In this document: positions 45,606-53,958 of the stretch, in pieces
How positions within the stretch are numbered: position 1 is the first letter of the stretch
Layout: the number at the start of each line of letters is the position of its first letter
DNA from: JABAAI01 sp965261955
GTDB lineage: Bacteria; Spirochaetota; Leptospiria; Leptospirales; Leptonemataceae
DNA: 64,000 nt
NCBI GenBank assembly: GCA_965261955.1
Contig: CBDHEM010000069.1
Location: 1,240,001 to 1,304,000, forward strand
Direction of reading: 5' to 3'
Translations under genes and position numbers: made by a program
The notes under the pieces: model-generated
Database searches by the model: none
The model's input: the letters and a program-made list of their open reading frames with translations, nothing else
What the model was told of the DNA's origin: nothing

Positions 45606-46742
45606 TCAAGGAAGCTTATAACTAAAATATTCTATATACTTGCCAAAATGAATACCAAAAACCCCGTCTTTTTTTGTCGGGAGGAAACGCCATCCTTTTT
45701 TAATTTGTCCAGATACTGGAGCCTTGAATAGCACTTGTCCTTTTTTATCAATTAGACTCCAAAAACGAGATGACCCTGATAAGAAAAAATTTGTTTCTGC
45801 ATGAACTGGTCTATAAATTGGGCAATTCTTTGTGCAAGCTAGGGGCTTATCCCAATCTTCTTTACCATCAAGAGAGATAAAAATAGTTCTGTCGGGAGCA
45901 GCTACCAAAGCCCCCCAAGAATTTATAGCTATATGCAATAGATGAGGATAGATATTCGGTAATTTGATTTTACGAACAATTTCTGAATTACCGTCTTCTC
46001 CTCCTTTAAGAATCATGATAAAGTCTGTTTCTCCTTCAACAAAGTGAAGAGCCAAAAAGTTTGCATATGGCGAGAGAGCACAACTTTTCAAAAAAAACTG
46101 TTTTTCTTCTCCTCGGGCATTGTAACTAAATGCAATACTCTCGATACCAGCAACATAAGCCTCACCACTACTAAAAGCCAAAGCAGCGTAAGAGCTTTTT
46201 GTGGCAAAATCGTAATCACTTAGGTAGGCTCCATGGACACCTGTTTCTCTTAGAAGAAAACCGCTATTGTTCATAAAATAGACTTGGCTTCCATCTCCTG
46301 CAAGTAAGAGAACTAGATCTCCATAATAATTACTCACAGGATAATAAGGATATTTTTTTCGCCAAAGCTCCTCCCCTTTTTTGCTATAGTACCGAATTTC
46401 TTTCCCTGTTTTTTGATAGTTATAATAACCTTCTCCTAAAAGAGGAATGGTCACAAGATCATCTGTTCTAATGGCAATAGCTTCGTCAGCTGGTTGTAAT
46501 AACCATGTTTGACTTTGGTCTTTCTTTTGATTTTTTTGAATTTCCCTTTCTTTATATTGAATGAAATTAAATAAATTTTCGCTTTTATTTTGATAGAGTT
46601 TGTGAATAGGATATGGATCTTTATCGCTGTCAAAAATCCAAACAAAGTGAAGCTCACCCAAACTATCCCATGAATTATAAAAGGAAGAAAGAGGGAAAAG
46701 AAGGGAAGTAAAAAGTAATGTGATTAATATAAATAGCTTCAA
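45606..46742 (-). CDS. Exported beta-propeller-like protein, unknown function
   Basis: The 378-residue protein has a signal peptide (LFILITLLFTSLLFPLSSF). It is followed by repeated beta-rich segments with WD/PQQ-like spacing: EIRYYSKKGEELWRKKYPY, VHGAYLSDYDFATKSSYAAL and NSWGALVAAPDRTIFISLDG. No catalytic motif is visible. The function is unknown; a periplasmic or lipid-anchored propeller is a guess. It starts 2 bp after the sigma-factor gene stop on the same strand and may be co-transcribed. Confidence 0.6.
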   Translation of the reverse strand: MKLFILITLLFTSLLFPLSSFYNSWDSLGELHFVWIFDSDKDPYPIHKLYQNKSENLFNFIQYKEREIQKNQKKDQSQTWLLQPADEAIAIRTDDLVTIPLLGEGYYNYQKTGKEIRYYSKKGEELWRKKYPYYPVSNYYGDLVLLLAGDGSQVYFMNNSGFLLRETGVHGAYLSDYDFATKSSYAALAFSSGEAYVAGIESIAFSYNARGEEKQFFLKSCALSPYANFLALHFVEGETDFIMILKGGEDGNSEIVRKIKLPNIYPHLLHIAINSWGALVAAPDRTIFISLDGKEDWDKPLACTKNCPIYRPVHAETNFFLSGSSRFWSLIDKKGQVLFKAPVSGQIKKGWRFLPTKKDGVFGIHFGKYIEYFSYKLP

Positions 46743-46744
46743 TA

Positions 46745-47605
46745 TTATTTCTCGATATAGGATAGAAGACGTTGAGATTCCTTTGTATTTCTCATTTTTT
46801 GAATTGCCGTTGTTTCAATTTGACGGATACGCTCTCGAGAAAGACCAACAATTTGGCCTATTTTTTGTAAAGAAAAAGAAGCACGCCCTAATCCAAACCT
46901 CATTTTTAGTACCTCACGCTCTTGCTCTTTTAATTGAAGCAATAACTGATTTAATTGATATTTCATTTCAGCTTCTTCCAAAAGTTCTTCGGGACTATGG
47001 TTTTTTTGATCGGCTATTGTTTCTATAATAGATATTTCAGCATCAATGGAGGAAGGCCTATCTAGACTTACTGCTTCACGTCCCATTTCCAATAAATGCT
47101 TTACTTTCTTTTCCTCCATATTCAATGTTTTTGCCAAGATAGAAATGCTAGCAATCTCTCCCTCACTTTCTAGACTTTCCTTCACCTTGAACATTTGATG
47201 AAGTTGATCAGACCGTTTATTGGGTAACCGTACCGAATAGGAATTTTCTTGGATAGCTTGGATAATAGCTTGGCGTATACTCCAAACAGCAAAAGAAATA
47301 AGATGAAAGCCCATATCTGGGTCAAATTTTCCTACAGCTCGTATCAAGCCTATATTACCTTCATGAATCAAATCCATCAGACTCAAGCGAGAACTTTTAT
47401 AACTACGGGCTATTTTAACAACAAAACGAAGATTTGCACGAACCAAAGCATCGGAAGATTTTTTACATCCCTTCTTCGCTTTCTGAGCCAAAGCAAGTTC
47501 TTCTTCCTTTTGTAAAAGATTAATTCTACCAATCTCTTCCAAGTACAACTGCAATATAGAGGGGTTCATATTTTTTATTTTTTTATTTTTTTTTGCACTC
47601 TTCAT
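46745..47605 (-). CDS. RNA polymerase sigma-70 family factor (group 2-like)
   Basis: The 286-residue protein has region 1.2 (PSILQLYLEEIGRINLLQKEEE), region 2 (ANLRFVVKIARSYKSSRLSLMDLIHEGNIGL and GFHLISFAVWSIRQAI), region 3 (VRLPNKRSDQLHQMFKV) and region 4.2 HTH (SLQKIGQIVGLSRERIRQIETTAIQKMR). It lacks the long region 1.1 and the spacer of the primary sigma factor, so it fits a stationary-phase/RpoS-like alternative sigma factor. Its promoter region is the MITE plus 17-bp VNTR area, an unusual setting for a regulator. Confidence 0.9.
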   Translation of the reverse strand: MKSAKKNKKIKNMNPSILQLYLEEIGRINLLQKEEELALAQKAKKGCKKSSDALVRANLRFVVKIARSYKSSRLSLMDLIHEGNIGLIRAVGKFDPDMGFHLISFAVWSIRQAIIQAIQENSYSVRLPNKRSDQLHQMFKVKESLESEGEIASISILAKTLNMEEKKVKHLLEMGREAVSLDRPSSIDAEISIIETIADQKNHSPEELLEEAEMKYQLNQLLLQLKEQEREVLKMRFGLGRASFSLQKIGQIVGLSRERIRQIETTAIQKMRNTKESQRLLSYIEK

Positions 47606-47667
47606 AGTACCACTTTCTTATCTTTGCTATCGGATACATCAATATTATTCTTCATATTATCTATCAT

Positions 47668-47773
47668 GCGACTGTTGCAAAACACAAAAAAACAGGAAGT
47701 TAACCTTCCAAAATGCCTTAAATCGGCGTTTCATAGCACTCTATTTGCAATTATTTGCACTTCGCAACAAGGC
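47668..47773. mobile_element. MITE of the GGGACTGTT family, copy h
   Basis: About 105 bp with ends GCGACTGTTGCAAAACAC and ACTTCGCAACAAGGCCCC, and the clearest core of the family (CTTCCAAAATGCCTTAAATC, then GGCGTTTCATAGCACTC). It sits directly between the sigma-factor start and the 17-bp VNTR. Confidence 0.8.
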
Positions 47774-47785
47774 CCCCCCCCTCCT

Positions 47786-48150
47786 CATCGCAGATACGTT
47801 TTCATCGCAGATATGTCTTCATCGCAGATATGTTTTCATCGCAGATATGTTTTCATCATAGATATGCTAGGTTTTCATCGCAGATATGTCTTCATCGTAG
47901 ATATGTTTTCATCGCAGATATGTTTTCATCGTAGATATGTTTTCATCGCAGATATGTTTTCATCATAGATATGTTTTCATCATAGATATGTTTTCATCGT
48001 AGATATGTTTTCATCGTAGATATGTTTTCATCATAGATATGTTTTCATCATAGATATGTTTTCATCATAGATATGTTTTCATCATAAATATGTTTTCATC
48101 GCAGATATGTCTTCATTGCAGATATGTTTTCATGGCAGATATGCTAGGTT
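47786..48150 (+). repeat. 17-bp tandem repeat (VNTR), about 21 units
   Basis: About 21 head-to-tail units of the form GTTTTCATCGCAGATAT. Main variants: CGCAG, CGTAG and CATAG at positions 9-13, and TCTTC for TTTTC. A 5-base GCTAG insert occurs twice. There are no unique spacers, so this is not CRISPR. It occupies the long upstream space between the sigma-factor gene and the WYL gene. Confidence 0.95.
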
Positions 48151-48159
48151 TTCATTCCG

Positions 48160-48465
48160 AAGGGCAACACATCTAACTTTCCGCTCTATTCTCAATCGAT
48201 GTGATCCAATTTTTTTTGATTGAAAATAGAGTTAATCAGATAAGAGTCAAAAGACATTGCCACCCATTATTTAAGTTTACGTAAACAATGTTTTAGGAAA
48301 GGATCCGATTTACAAGAGTAAAACAAGAAGACGTAGACAAGGCTCTCATACAATTCAATCCTAGGCCAAGAAAGCGTTTAGGCTATTGATCCCTCCTGAA
48401 GTCTCTTTTTGAAAAATGTGTAGCAAAATTTATTGTGCTTCGGAATTGAATTCACGGCCTTTCAG
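48160..48465 (+). pseudogene. IS30-family element remnant (transposase 3' end)
   Basis: Around 48325-48425 the frame EDVDKALIQFNPRPRKRLGY is the C-terminal signature of IS30 transposases (NNRPRKRLG-type). It continues, after a stop and frameshift, to FEKCVAKFIVLRN and a stop. CTTCGGAATTGAATT follows. Upstream sequence (48170-48300) is shared with 53630-53830. Confidence 0.65.
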
Positions 48466-48633
48466 AAGAAATACTAATAATTTTATGGCGTATGGTGTGA
48501 CTAGTCATCGGTTCAAAAAATAAATACTTTTTTGATCAATAAGAAAGATTTCTGTAAGATTTCTGTCATAGGTAATTATGAAGACGGTTTATGATATTAT
48601 ACATAAAGAAATAAAAAGTTCACTTGTGGATGC

Positions 48634-49602
48634 ATGTTTATGATTTCTTCTCAGTCAGATAAAAACATACAACGTATTTTTTCACTCGTACCACTAATTT
48701 ATAACAATCAAGGGATAGAGTTTTCTTCTCTTCAAAAAATGGCGAGCTTTACCACAGAACTTGAATTGGAGAGAGCTCTAGAACAATTAACGATGTTTGG
48801 GATACCACCTTTTTCTCCTTCTGATTTTGTGAGTCTTTATGTGGATGAAAAAAAATGTGTGTATCTTGATTTTCCTTTAGGTTTAGAAAGACCGTTATCT
48901 CTTTCTGCTGCAGAATGGACTATCATTCAAAAACTCATCAGAGAGCATCTGAAATTTATACCAAAAAATTCTCCTGCTTCTGAAAACATGAAGGGACTAA
49001 TCGAACGTTTTACTCATGTCGCTGTGTTTTTTGACAATAGTAGTGAAACCAGTCTTCAGCGTAGCCTCATACAAGAGGCATTACAAGATAGCCTTAAAAT
49101 AGAATTTCTGTATCGTAGTTTGAGTTCAAGTGAGGCAGAAATTCGTACAGTCGATCCTTGGTTACTTTTTGAAAATAAAGGTATGAGTTATTTGATTGCC
49201 TATTGTAATACCCGGGGTGCGACGCGCTGTTTTCTGTTGGAGCGAATGCAGAATATTGAGCTTTTAGATGTGAAACAGGATAATGATCCTTCTCAAGATT
49301 TGACTATTTATCTTAATGAATTATCGCTATTTCAAAAAGGAGTAAAGGGCTTTACGATTCGCCTTGCTTTTATTGCTGATCTTTTAGCTAACTTACGGCT
49401 TCTTTTTCCTCTTGGAAAGGTTACCTCCTGTAAAAAAAGAAAAGGTTGGCTTCAAGCGAGTTGCAAGGTACAAGACAGTATATGGATACGTTCTGTATTG
49501 CGTGGTTTTGGGGCAGATGTGATTCTTCTTGAGCCAGCTCATTTACGAGAGAGATACAAAAATGAGCTAAAAGAAATTGTTGTACCAAAACTTTTTGAGT
49601 GA
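48634..49602 (+). CDS. WYL-domain transcriptional regulator-like protein
   Basis: The 322-residue protein has a helical N-terminus that resembles a winged-helix pair (IQRIFSLVPLIYNNQGIEFS). Its WYL domain has ALQDSLKIEFLYRSLSS, RTVDPWLLFENKGMSYLIAYC and GATRCFLLERMQNIELLD. The C-terminal extension is shared with PafC-type regulators. WYL domains sense ligand or nucleic acid and act with HTH domains. Regulated genes are unknown. The neighbour on the other strand is a metallophosphoesterase (16-bp convergent gap). Confidence 0.82.
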   Translation: MFMISSQSDKNIQRIFSLVPLIYNNQGIEFSSLQKMASFTTELELERALEQLTMFGIPPFSPSDFVSLYVDEKKCVYLDFPLGLERPLSLSAAEWTIIQKLIREHLKFIPKNSPASENMKGLIERFTHVAVFFDNSSETSLQRSLIQEALQDSLKIEFLYRSLSSSEAEIRTVDPWLLFENKGMSYLIAYCNTRGATRCFLLERMQNIELLDVKQDNDPSQDLTIYLNELSLFQKGVKGFTIRLAFIADLLANLRLLFPLGKVTSCKKRKGWLQASCKVQDSIWIRSVLRGFGADVILLEPAHLRERYKNELKEIVVPKLFE

Positions 49603-49618
49603 GTTCAACTCAAGTTTT

Positions 49619-50668
49619 TCAACCCAGTAAGGCTCCATTATTGGCACGGATTAAGAGGTTGGGATCTAGGGAACTATGTCCATTATATGTTTTATCGACT
49701 TCTCCTAAAAGTCCTCTTTCGGAATTGAAAACTTTGAGTATGGGGAAAATATGATCATCGGCTAGTTGCATAAAATGAATTTGTTCCAGTCTTTTGTTGT
49801 TGATGTGTATTTCTGCGTAAGAGCCTCCTTTTTGCCAACCTTGTGGAGAATCGACACCACCAAAATTAGAAGGATTGAGAAAAATGGTTTCATTTCTTTT
49901 AGCTATACCATAATCCTCATGTACATGACCAGATAAAACTAAAATGGGATTGTGCTCATCAAGATAGGCACGTATGCCATGGGAACCCACATGACCTAGC
50001 CCCGGTATGCAATCAAAGTAGCCATAGGCTGGATTATGAAGAACTAGTACATCTGGTTGACTTTCTTGAAAAAATTCAAGTGGCTCTGAATATAAAACGC
50101 CTTTTTTTTCTTTTTCATGATAGCTTACAGCTAACTTTTCCGGTATTCCAGAGGTTTGGACAGGAGCACCTCCATAGCCAGAAAATTTAAGACCTCTTTT
50201 GTACATAAGTTTACAATGTAAATTGTGTTCTTTTAAAGCCGTATAGCGAAAGTCGATATCGTAATTACCCGGTAATAGCCATGTGGGAGCATTGGAGTAT
50301 TTATCGATAAGCTCACGTATGAGAGAATATTTTTCCTTCATTGTTTTGGCCGCAATTTCAAAAAGTTCACGGTATAATTGTGCTTTTTTTTCAAGAGTTT
50401 CGGAAGGTAAATTTTTCGAGGCAAACTTTTTTGGAAAGCGTAGTATATCTAGTGCTAGGTCCATTGGGTAGATATTTTTCCCCAGGTGTCTAGAAATTTG
50501 ATAAAGCTCTTCTTGAAGACATACAAAATTATATATTTTTTCTTCTTCATAAAATGCCTTATAGATAATATCTCCAGATAGGAGGTAAAGATCTGATTGT
50601 GTACCGGATAAAAGTAAACGAAGCTCTTTTAGGGCATCATGAATATCTGTGAGATATGTGATTTTCAT
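49619..50668 (-). CDS. Calcineurin-like metallophosphoesterase
   Basis: The 349-residue protein carries the MPP motifs: TYLTDIHDALKELRLLL (D-H), YLLSGDII (GD), LLPGNYDIDFRY (GN(H/Y)D; His replaced by Tyr), VLVLHNPAYG, and VLSGHVHEDYGIAKR (GHxH). It is longer than a minimal MPP, with an insert of about 60 residues between motifs II and III. The substrate is unknown. The Tyr in place of His in GNYD is a deviation worth noting, because that His normally contributes to catalysis. Confidence 0.85.
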   Translation of the reverse strand: MKITYLTDIHDALKELRLLLSGTQSDLYLLSGDIIYKAFYEEEKIYNFVCLQEELYQISRHLGKNIYPMDLALDILRFPKKFASKNLPSETLEKKAQLYRELFEIAAKTMKEKYSLIRELIDKYSNAPTWLLPGNYDIDFRYTALKEHNLHCKLMYKRGLKFSGYGGAPVQTSGIPEKLAVSYHEKEKKGVLYSEPLEFFQESQPDVLVLHNPAYGYFDCIPGLGHVGSHGIRAYLDEHNPILVLSGHVHEDYGIAKRNETIFLNPSNFGGVDSPQGWQKGGSYAEIHINNKRLEQIHFMQLADDHIFPILKVFNSERGLLGEVDKTYNGHSSLDPNLLIRANNGALLG

Positions 50669-51152
50669 TATATAGTTTTAATTTGTTTCGATCTGTACGT
50701 AAGCAAAATTCAAGAGTTTTCAAAAAACACCCTTCTACATCGATTTTTTTTCCTTTTTTCCCTTTTCGATCATACTTTCCACAAAAAATATATGGAGAGA
50801 TGCGATAGTAGTCGCTAGTTTGTGTTTCTTTTACCCTCACACTCAAATTTTCGGGAAAAAGTACATGTAGACATAATCTTTTTCCAAAGATAATTTTATA
50901 CTATCAAAGAGACCTATTTTCATGGTACCATGCATAAGTGTAAAGTCATTTGAAAAAAAGAATTTCCATCATAATAGAGGTGTTTTGTCTAAGAGTATGA
51001 GTGTTGTGTGGCTTTGTGCACTTTTACCTGCTTGCTGTTTGCAGACAGGACGGAAAACACCTCTGTGCAGTTTGATCGGGACGGAAGCTCTTTTTATTTC
51101 AAGCCTGCGTGACGTTGATTGTCACAAAAGACTATTTATTATCTAGTAAAAC

Positions 51153-51177
51153 GCTTTCCCCAATGGTAAGGGAAAGC
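51153..51177. terminator. Hairpin GCTTTCCC...GGGAAAGC
   Basis: A perfect 8-bp stem with a 9-base loop in the otherwise empty 576-bp gap before the tRNAs. No T-run follows, so a terminator is only possible. Confidence 0.35.
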
Positions 51178-51198
51178 AGCTAGGCCTTGTGAACATGG

Positions 51199-51246
51199 GA
51201 CCTTCCCCCAAAAGAGTAGACTGCCCACTCTTTTTGGGGAAGGTCA
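51199..51246. mobile_element. Fused IS3-type terminal inverted repeats (solo ends)
   Basis: GACCTTCCCCCAAAAGAGT and its near-complement CACTCTTTTTGGGGAAGGTC face each other across about 8 bp. The same end sequence (TGACCTTCCCCCAAAAAAGT) starts the IS3 element at 63400. This looks like both ends of an IS3-type element with the whole middle deleted. Confidence 0.7.
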
Positions 51247-51363
51247 GAAAAGCCACATACTTCACTTAAAGGATTGACGCCTATGCAAGCTTTTCACAAA
51301 TCTTACAATAACAAAGTAGCTTAAAGAGGAACATTCAGTATCACCTTTTTACATGGGTTCTAC
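51247..51363 (+). pseudogene. IS481-family 3' end remnant
   Basis: The translated segment EKPHTSLKGLTPMQAFHKSYNNKVA ends at a TAA, the usual IS481 integrase C-terminus. It is followed by an end ...ACATGGGTTCTACA. The same sequence, complemented, lies at 58274-58390. Nothing upstream of KPH remains here. Confidence 0.75.
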
Positions 51364-51422
51364 ATCACTTGCCATGATTCCACTTGACCATAGACTTCTA
51401 AAAAAAATCTTTGATAGGTGTA

Positions 51423-51495
51423 GAGGCGTTAGCTCAGTTGGTAGAGCATCTCCCTTTTAAGGAGGTGGTCCTGGGTTCGAACCCCAGACGCCTCA
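51423..51495 (+). tRNA. tRNA-Lys (anticodon TTT)
   Basis: Acceptor GAGGCGT/ACGCCTC, D-arm TAGCTCAGTTGGTAGAG, anticodon stem-loop TCTCC-CTTTTAA-GGAGG (TTT) and T-loop GTTCGAACC. No CCA is encoded. It is followed by tRNA-Glu after 64 bp. Confidence 0.96.
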
Positions 51496-51559
51496 TGCAA
51501 TCAATGGCATTCCCAGCTATAGTTTGGAATGAATTGATGTATTCAGTTTTGAAAAAATA

Positions 51560-51631
51560 GTCCCGTTCGTCCAGCGGTTAGGACTCTGGATTTTCATTCC
51601 AGCAACAGGGGTTCGACTCCCCTACGGGATG
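51560..51631 (+). tRNA. tRNA-Glu (anticodon TTC)
   Basis: Acceptor GTCCCGT/ACGGGAT, D-arm CGTCCAGCGGTTAGGAC, anticodon stem-loop CTGGA-TTTTCAT-TCCAG (TTC) and T-loop GTTCGACTC. G is the discriminator. CCA is not encoded. Confidence 0.95.
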
Positions 51632-51663
51632 TTTTTTCATAACCCTCGCTATAAAATAAAATA

Positions 51664-52503
51664 TTGTTTATGATTTTTTCCAAATTCCTATCTTTTTGGA
51701 GAAAATATAGTTCGAAGCAGGAAGACCTTTTTTCTTATGCTAAAAAAGAAAAAAGACTGAATAAGAAGAAAAACCTATCCTCTAACGATTCCCATATGGG
51801 GTTACAATCTCAAACTAGTGACGAGAATAAAAAACAACGGCGTAAACCATGGCTCTGGTTAATGGGAGCTATTCTTCTCTTCATATTTAGCTTTTCTATT
51901 GGTTATGTGATTGGGAAAAGAAATGAATTTGCTAGTGTAAACCGAGACATCGTCATCTATCTCCTCAAAACTAAAAATAGGAGGCAAAGAGCCTACTGGA
52001 AAAAATTACAGAATGGGCGTATTTATTTAGCACAAAATACAGAGATAGATCCTCATTATGATCCCTTTTCAGATGATGATGAAAATTACATAGATTTAGA
52101 TAACGTACGACGTATTGATCTAATACCACCTAAAAAAGAAGAGACCAAAAAGAAAAGAAAATTACGAGCAGATGAAAAACGTTTTTTGGGGCGCTATCGC
52201 ATTGTAGTTAGTCAACATCGAGGCCTTTTCTATGTCTATCGTACACGAAAAGGGAAATTAGGTGCTAGTGTTCGTTTTACAAATTGGGGAAAACAAAAAA
52301 TGGAGTTTCTGTATAGTGTTCGGGTTTGGGAAAAAAAAATACACTTCAGACGTATCTGCCGTGCCAAACGTTGCTTTCACATTGGAAGTAATCGAGCACT
52401 AAATCAAAAATTTGTCGGATCAATATCTAAAAATCGGAAGAAAATCATAGGAAGCTACACCGGCGGACAGAGTGGTAGTCGCTGGTCTGCAAACCGCTAT
52501 TAG
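51664..52503 (+). CDS. Single-pass membrane protein of unknown function
   Basis: The 279-residue protein has a basic cytoplasmic N-terminus, one hydrophobic segment (WLWLMGAILLFIFSFSIGYVIG, about residues 63-84) and a charged C-terminal domain that starts around RAYWKKLQNGRIYLAQ. It contains an acidic patch (DPFSDDDENYIDLD), then Lys/Arg-rich sequence. It ends GSYTGGQSGSRWSANRY. No family is recognised. It lies between tRNA-Glu and rsmA, 45 bp before rsmA. Confidence 0.6.
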   Translation: MFMIFSKFLSFWRKYSSKQEDLFSYAKKEKRLNKKKNLSSNDSHMGLQSQTSDENKKQRRKPWLWLMGAILLFIFSFSIGYVIGKRNEFASVNRDIVIYLLKTKNRRQRAYWKKLQNGRIYLAQNTEIDPHYDPFSDDDENYIDLDNVRRIDLIPPKKEETKKKRKLRADEKRFLGRYRIVVSQHRGLFYVYRTRKGKLGASVRFTNWGKQKMEFLYSVRVWEKKIHFRRICRAKRCFHIGSNRALNQKFVGSISKNRKKIIGSYTGGQSGSRWSANRY

Positions 52504-52548
52504 CGAAAATCATTCACTGATTTTTTCGCTTATACGATAGGTCCTCTA

Positions 52549-53559
52549 ATGGTAAATATGGATGCCTTTTCACCATATTCATCTTCAAACATTAAAAATT
52601 TTTTCTATCAAAACAAAGTAAAAATTCAAAAAAAATGGGGACAAAATTTTTTAACCGATCCAAATATAAGTCGTCTAATCGCAAAACATTTAGACGAATC
52701 TTATCACAATTGCCTCTCATCTGTATTTACATCTAGCAATGCAAATGCAAAACTTTTTCCCAAAACTGTACTAGAAATTGGTCCTGGTTTTGGTGTTTTA
52801 ACAAAAGAAATTTTAGATAAAGGCTACACCGTATATGCTATTGAAATCGACCCTATCCTTTTACATTATTTACAAGTAAATAATATATCCCTACAAAAAA
52901 ATAATTTATACCTCCTAAAAGGAGATATATTAACAGTTCTTCGATTAGCACGGGAGAATAAATCTTTTCTTTTTCTAAACGAAAAATCAGGTGTATCCCA
53001 TACTCTCTCTTTTACTAAAACAAACAAACCGCAAGAAAAGCATATTTGCTATATTTACGGTAATTTACCTTATTCTATTACCACTGACTTTTTCACATCT
53101 CTTATGAAAATCCCAAGTATTTTGGGAGGGTTATTTCTCATTCAAAAAGAGTACGCACAACGTGTACTCTCTCCAAAAAAAAAATATTCAATAGGTATCT
53201 ATTTACAAAATAGCGGTATTTGGAAACAGCATAAAATCATTGGTCCATCCGCTTTTTTTCCCATGCCTAAAATAGATTCTATTCTAATCGAATATCGGGC
53301 ACACGTAAAAGGTCGACATTGCTCTAATACTATTTTAGAGAAACTGTTACGGCTATCCTTTGGAAGTCGTCGAAAAGCACTCAGAAGTATTTGGAAAAAA
53401 CAACTCATGTCGTTTTTCCCATTAATAGACTATAAGCAAATGCTCTTACTGGCTACAGAGTGTCATATCGATACAGCAGCTCGTGCAGAAGATCTCACTC
53501 CAGAAAATTTCTACTCCTTATGTAAAAAAATAGAAACAAAGATAAATAGAAATAATTGA
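52549..53559 (+). CDS. rsmA: 16S rRNA dimethyladenosine transferase
   Basis: The 336-residue protein carries KKWGQNFLTDPNISRLIAKHL (KxGQNFL), the SAM motif VLEIGPGFGVLTKEIL, YAIEIDPILLHYL, the catalytic NLPYSITTDFF and FFPMPKIDSILI. It methylates two adenosines in helix 45 of 16S rRNA. An insert (about residues 128-160, with FLFLNEKSGVSHTLSF) lengthens the middle compared with E. coli KsgA. Confidence 0.96.
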   Translation: MVNMDAFSPYSSSNIKNFFYQNKVKIQKKWGQNFLTDPNISRLIAKHLDESYHNCLSSVFTSSNANAKLFPKTVLEIGPGFGVLTKEILDKGYTVYAIEIDPILLHYLQVNNISLQKNNLYLLKGDILTVLRLARENKSFLFLNEKSGVSHTLSFTKTNKPQEKHICYIYGNLPYSITTDFFTSLMKIPSILGGLFLIQKEYAQRVLSPKKKYSIGIYLQNSGIWKQHKIIGPSAFFPMPKIDSILIEYRAHVKGRHCSNTILEKLLRLSFGSRRKALRSIWKKQLMSFFPLIDYKQMLLLATECHIDTAARAEDLTPENFYSLCKKIETKINRNN

Positions 53560-53629
53560 AGTTGTCTTATCTTTGTGATAAAAAAGTAAATTCACTATTT
53601 ATAATATCATTTTGGGTATCCAAGTCCAA

Positions 53630-53830
53630 AGTGCAGACACCTGATCTTTCAGCTCTATTTTCGATCAATGTGAACAATGTGAATAATGTGAATAATGTAA
53701 ACAATGTGAAAAATAAGGAAAAGTTTTTTTGATCTAAAAGTAAACTAATCAGATAAGAGCAAAAAAAACATGACTACCCATTATTTAGGATTTACTCAGA
53801 CAATATTTAGGAAAAGATCCAATTTTAACA
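53630..53830 (+). repeat. Second copy of the IS30-associated flank sequence, with a 9-bp tandem repeat
   Basis: CTTTCAGCTCTATTTTCGATC ... TAATCAGATAAGAG ... CCCATTATTTAGGATTTACTC ... AGGAAAAGATCCAATTTT aligns with 48178-48312. An insert of five AATGTGAAC-like units (53667-53711) is absent from the other copy. No gene is seen in the rest of the 400-bp gap to fabG. Confidence 0.7.
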
Positions 53831-53958
53831 CTTACGCTTTATGTTGAAATAGATTTGACATTGTCTTCTCATTTTTAGGATTGGCTTGTATTGTATTATG
53901 GTCAGAGTTCCTTGTGGATTGTATTTTTTAGGAACAAAATAATGGGGGAGAACGTAAA

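Noticed and set aside
47786..48150. Possible CRISPR array
   Set aside because: Units are directly adjacent with no unique spacers and only 17 bp long; no cas gene is nearby.
50637..50846. 69-codon minus-strand ORF upstream of the metallophosphoesterase
   Set aside because: It has only a TTG start, overlaps the next gene by 32 bp in another frame and has no recognised domain; it may be a small gene but is not supported.
50922..51146. 74-codon ORF with a lipobox-like LLPAC
   Set aside because: It is short, lies in IS-scarred spacer and has no conserved sequence; the lipobox could be chance.
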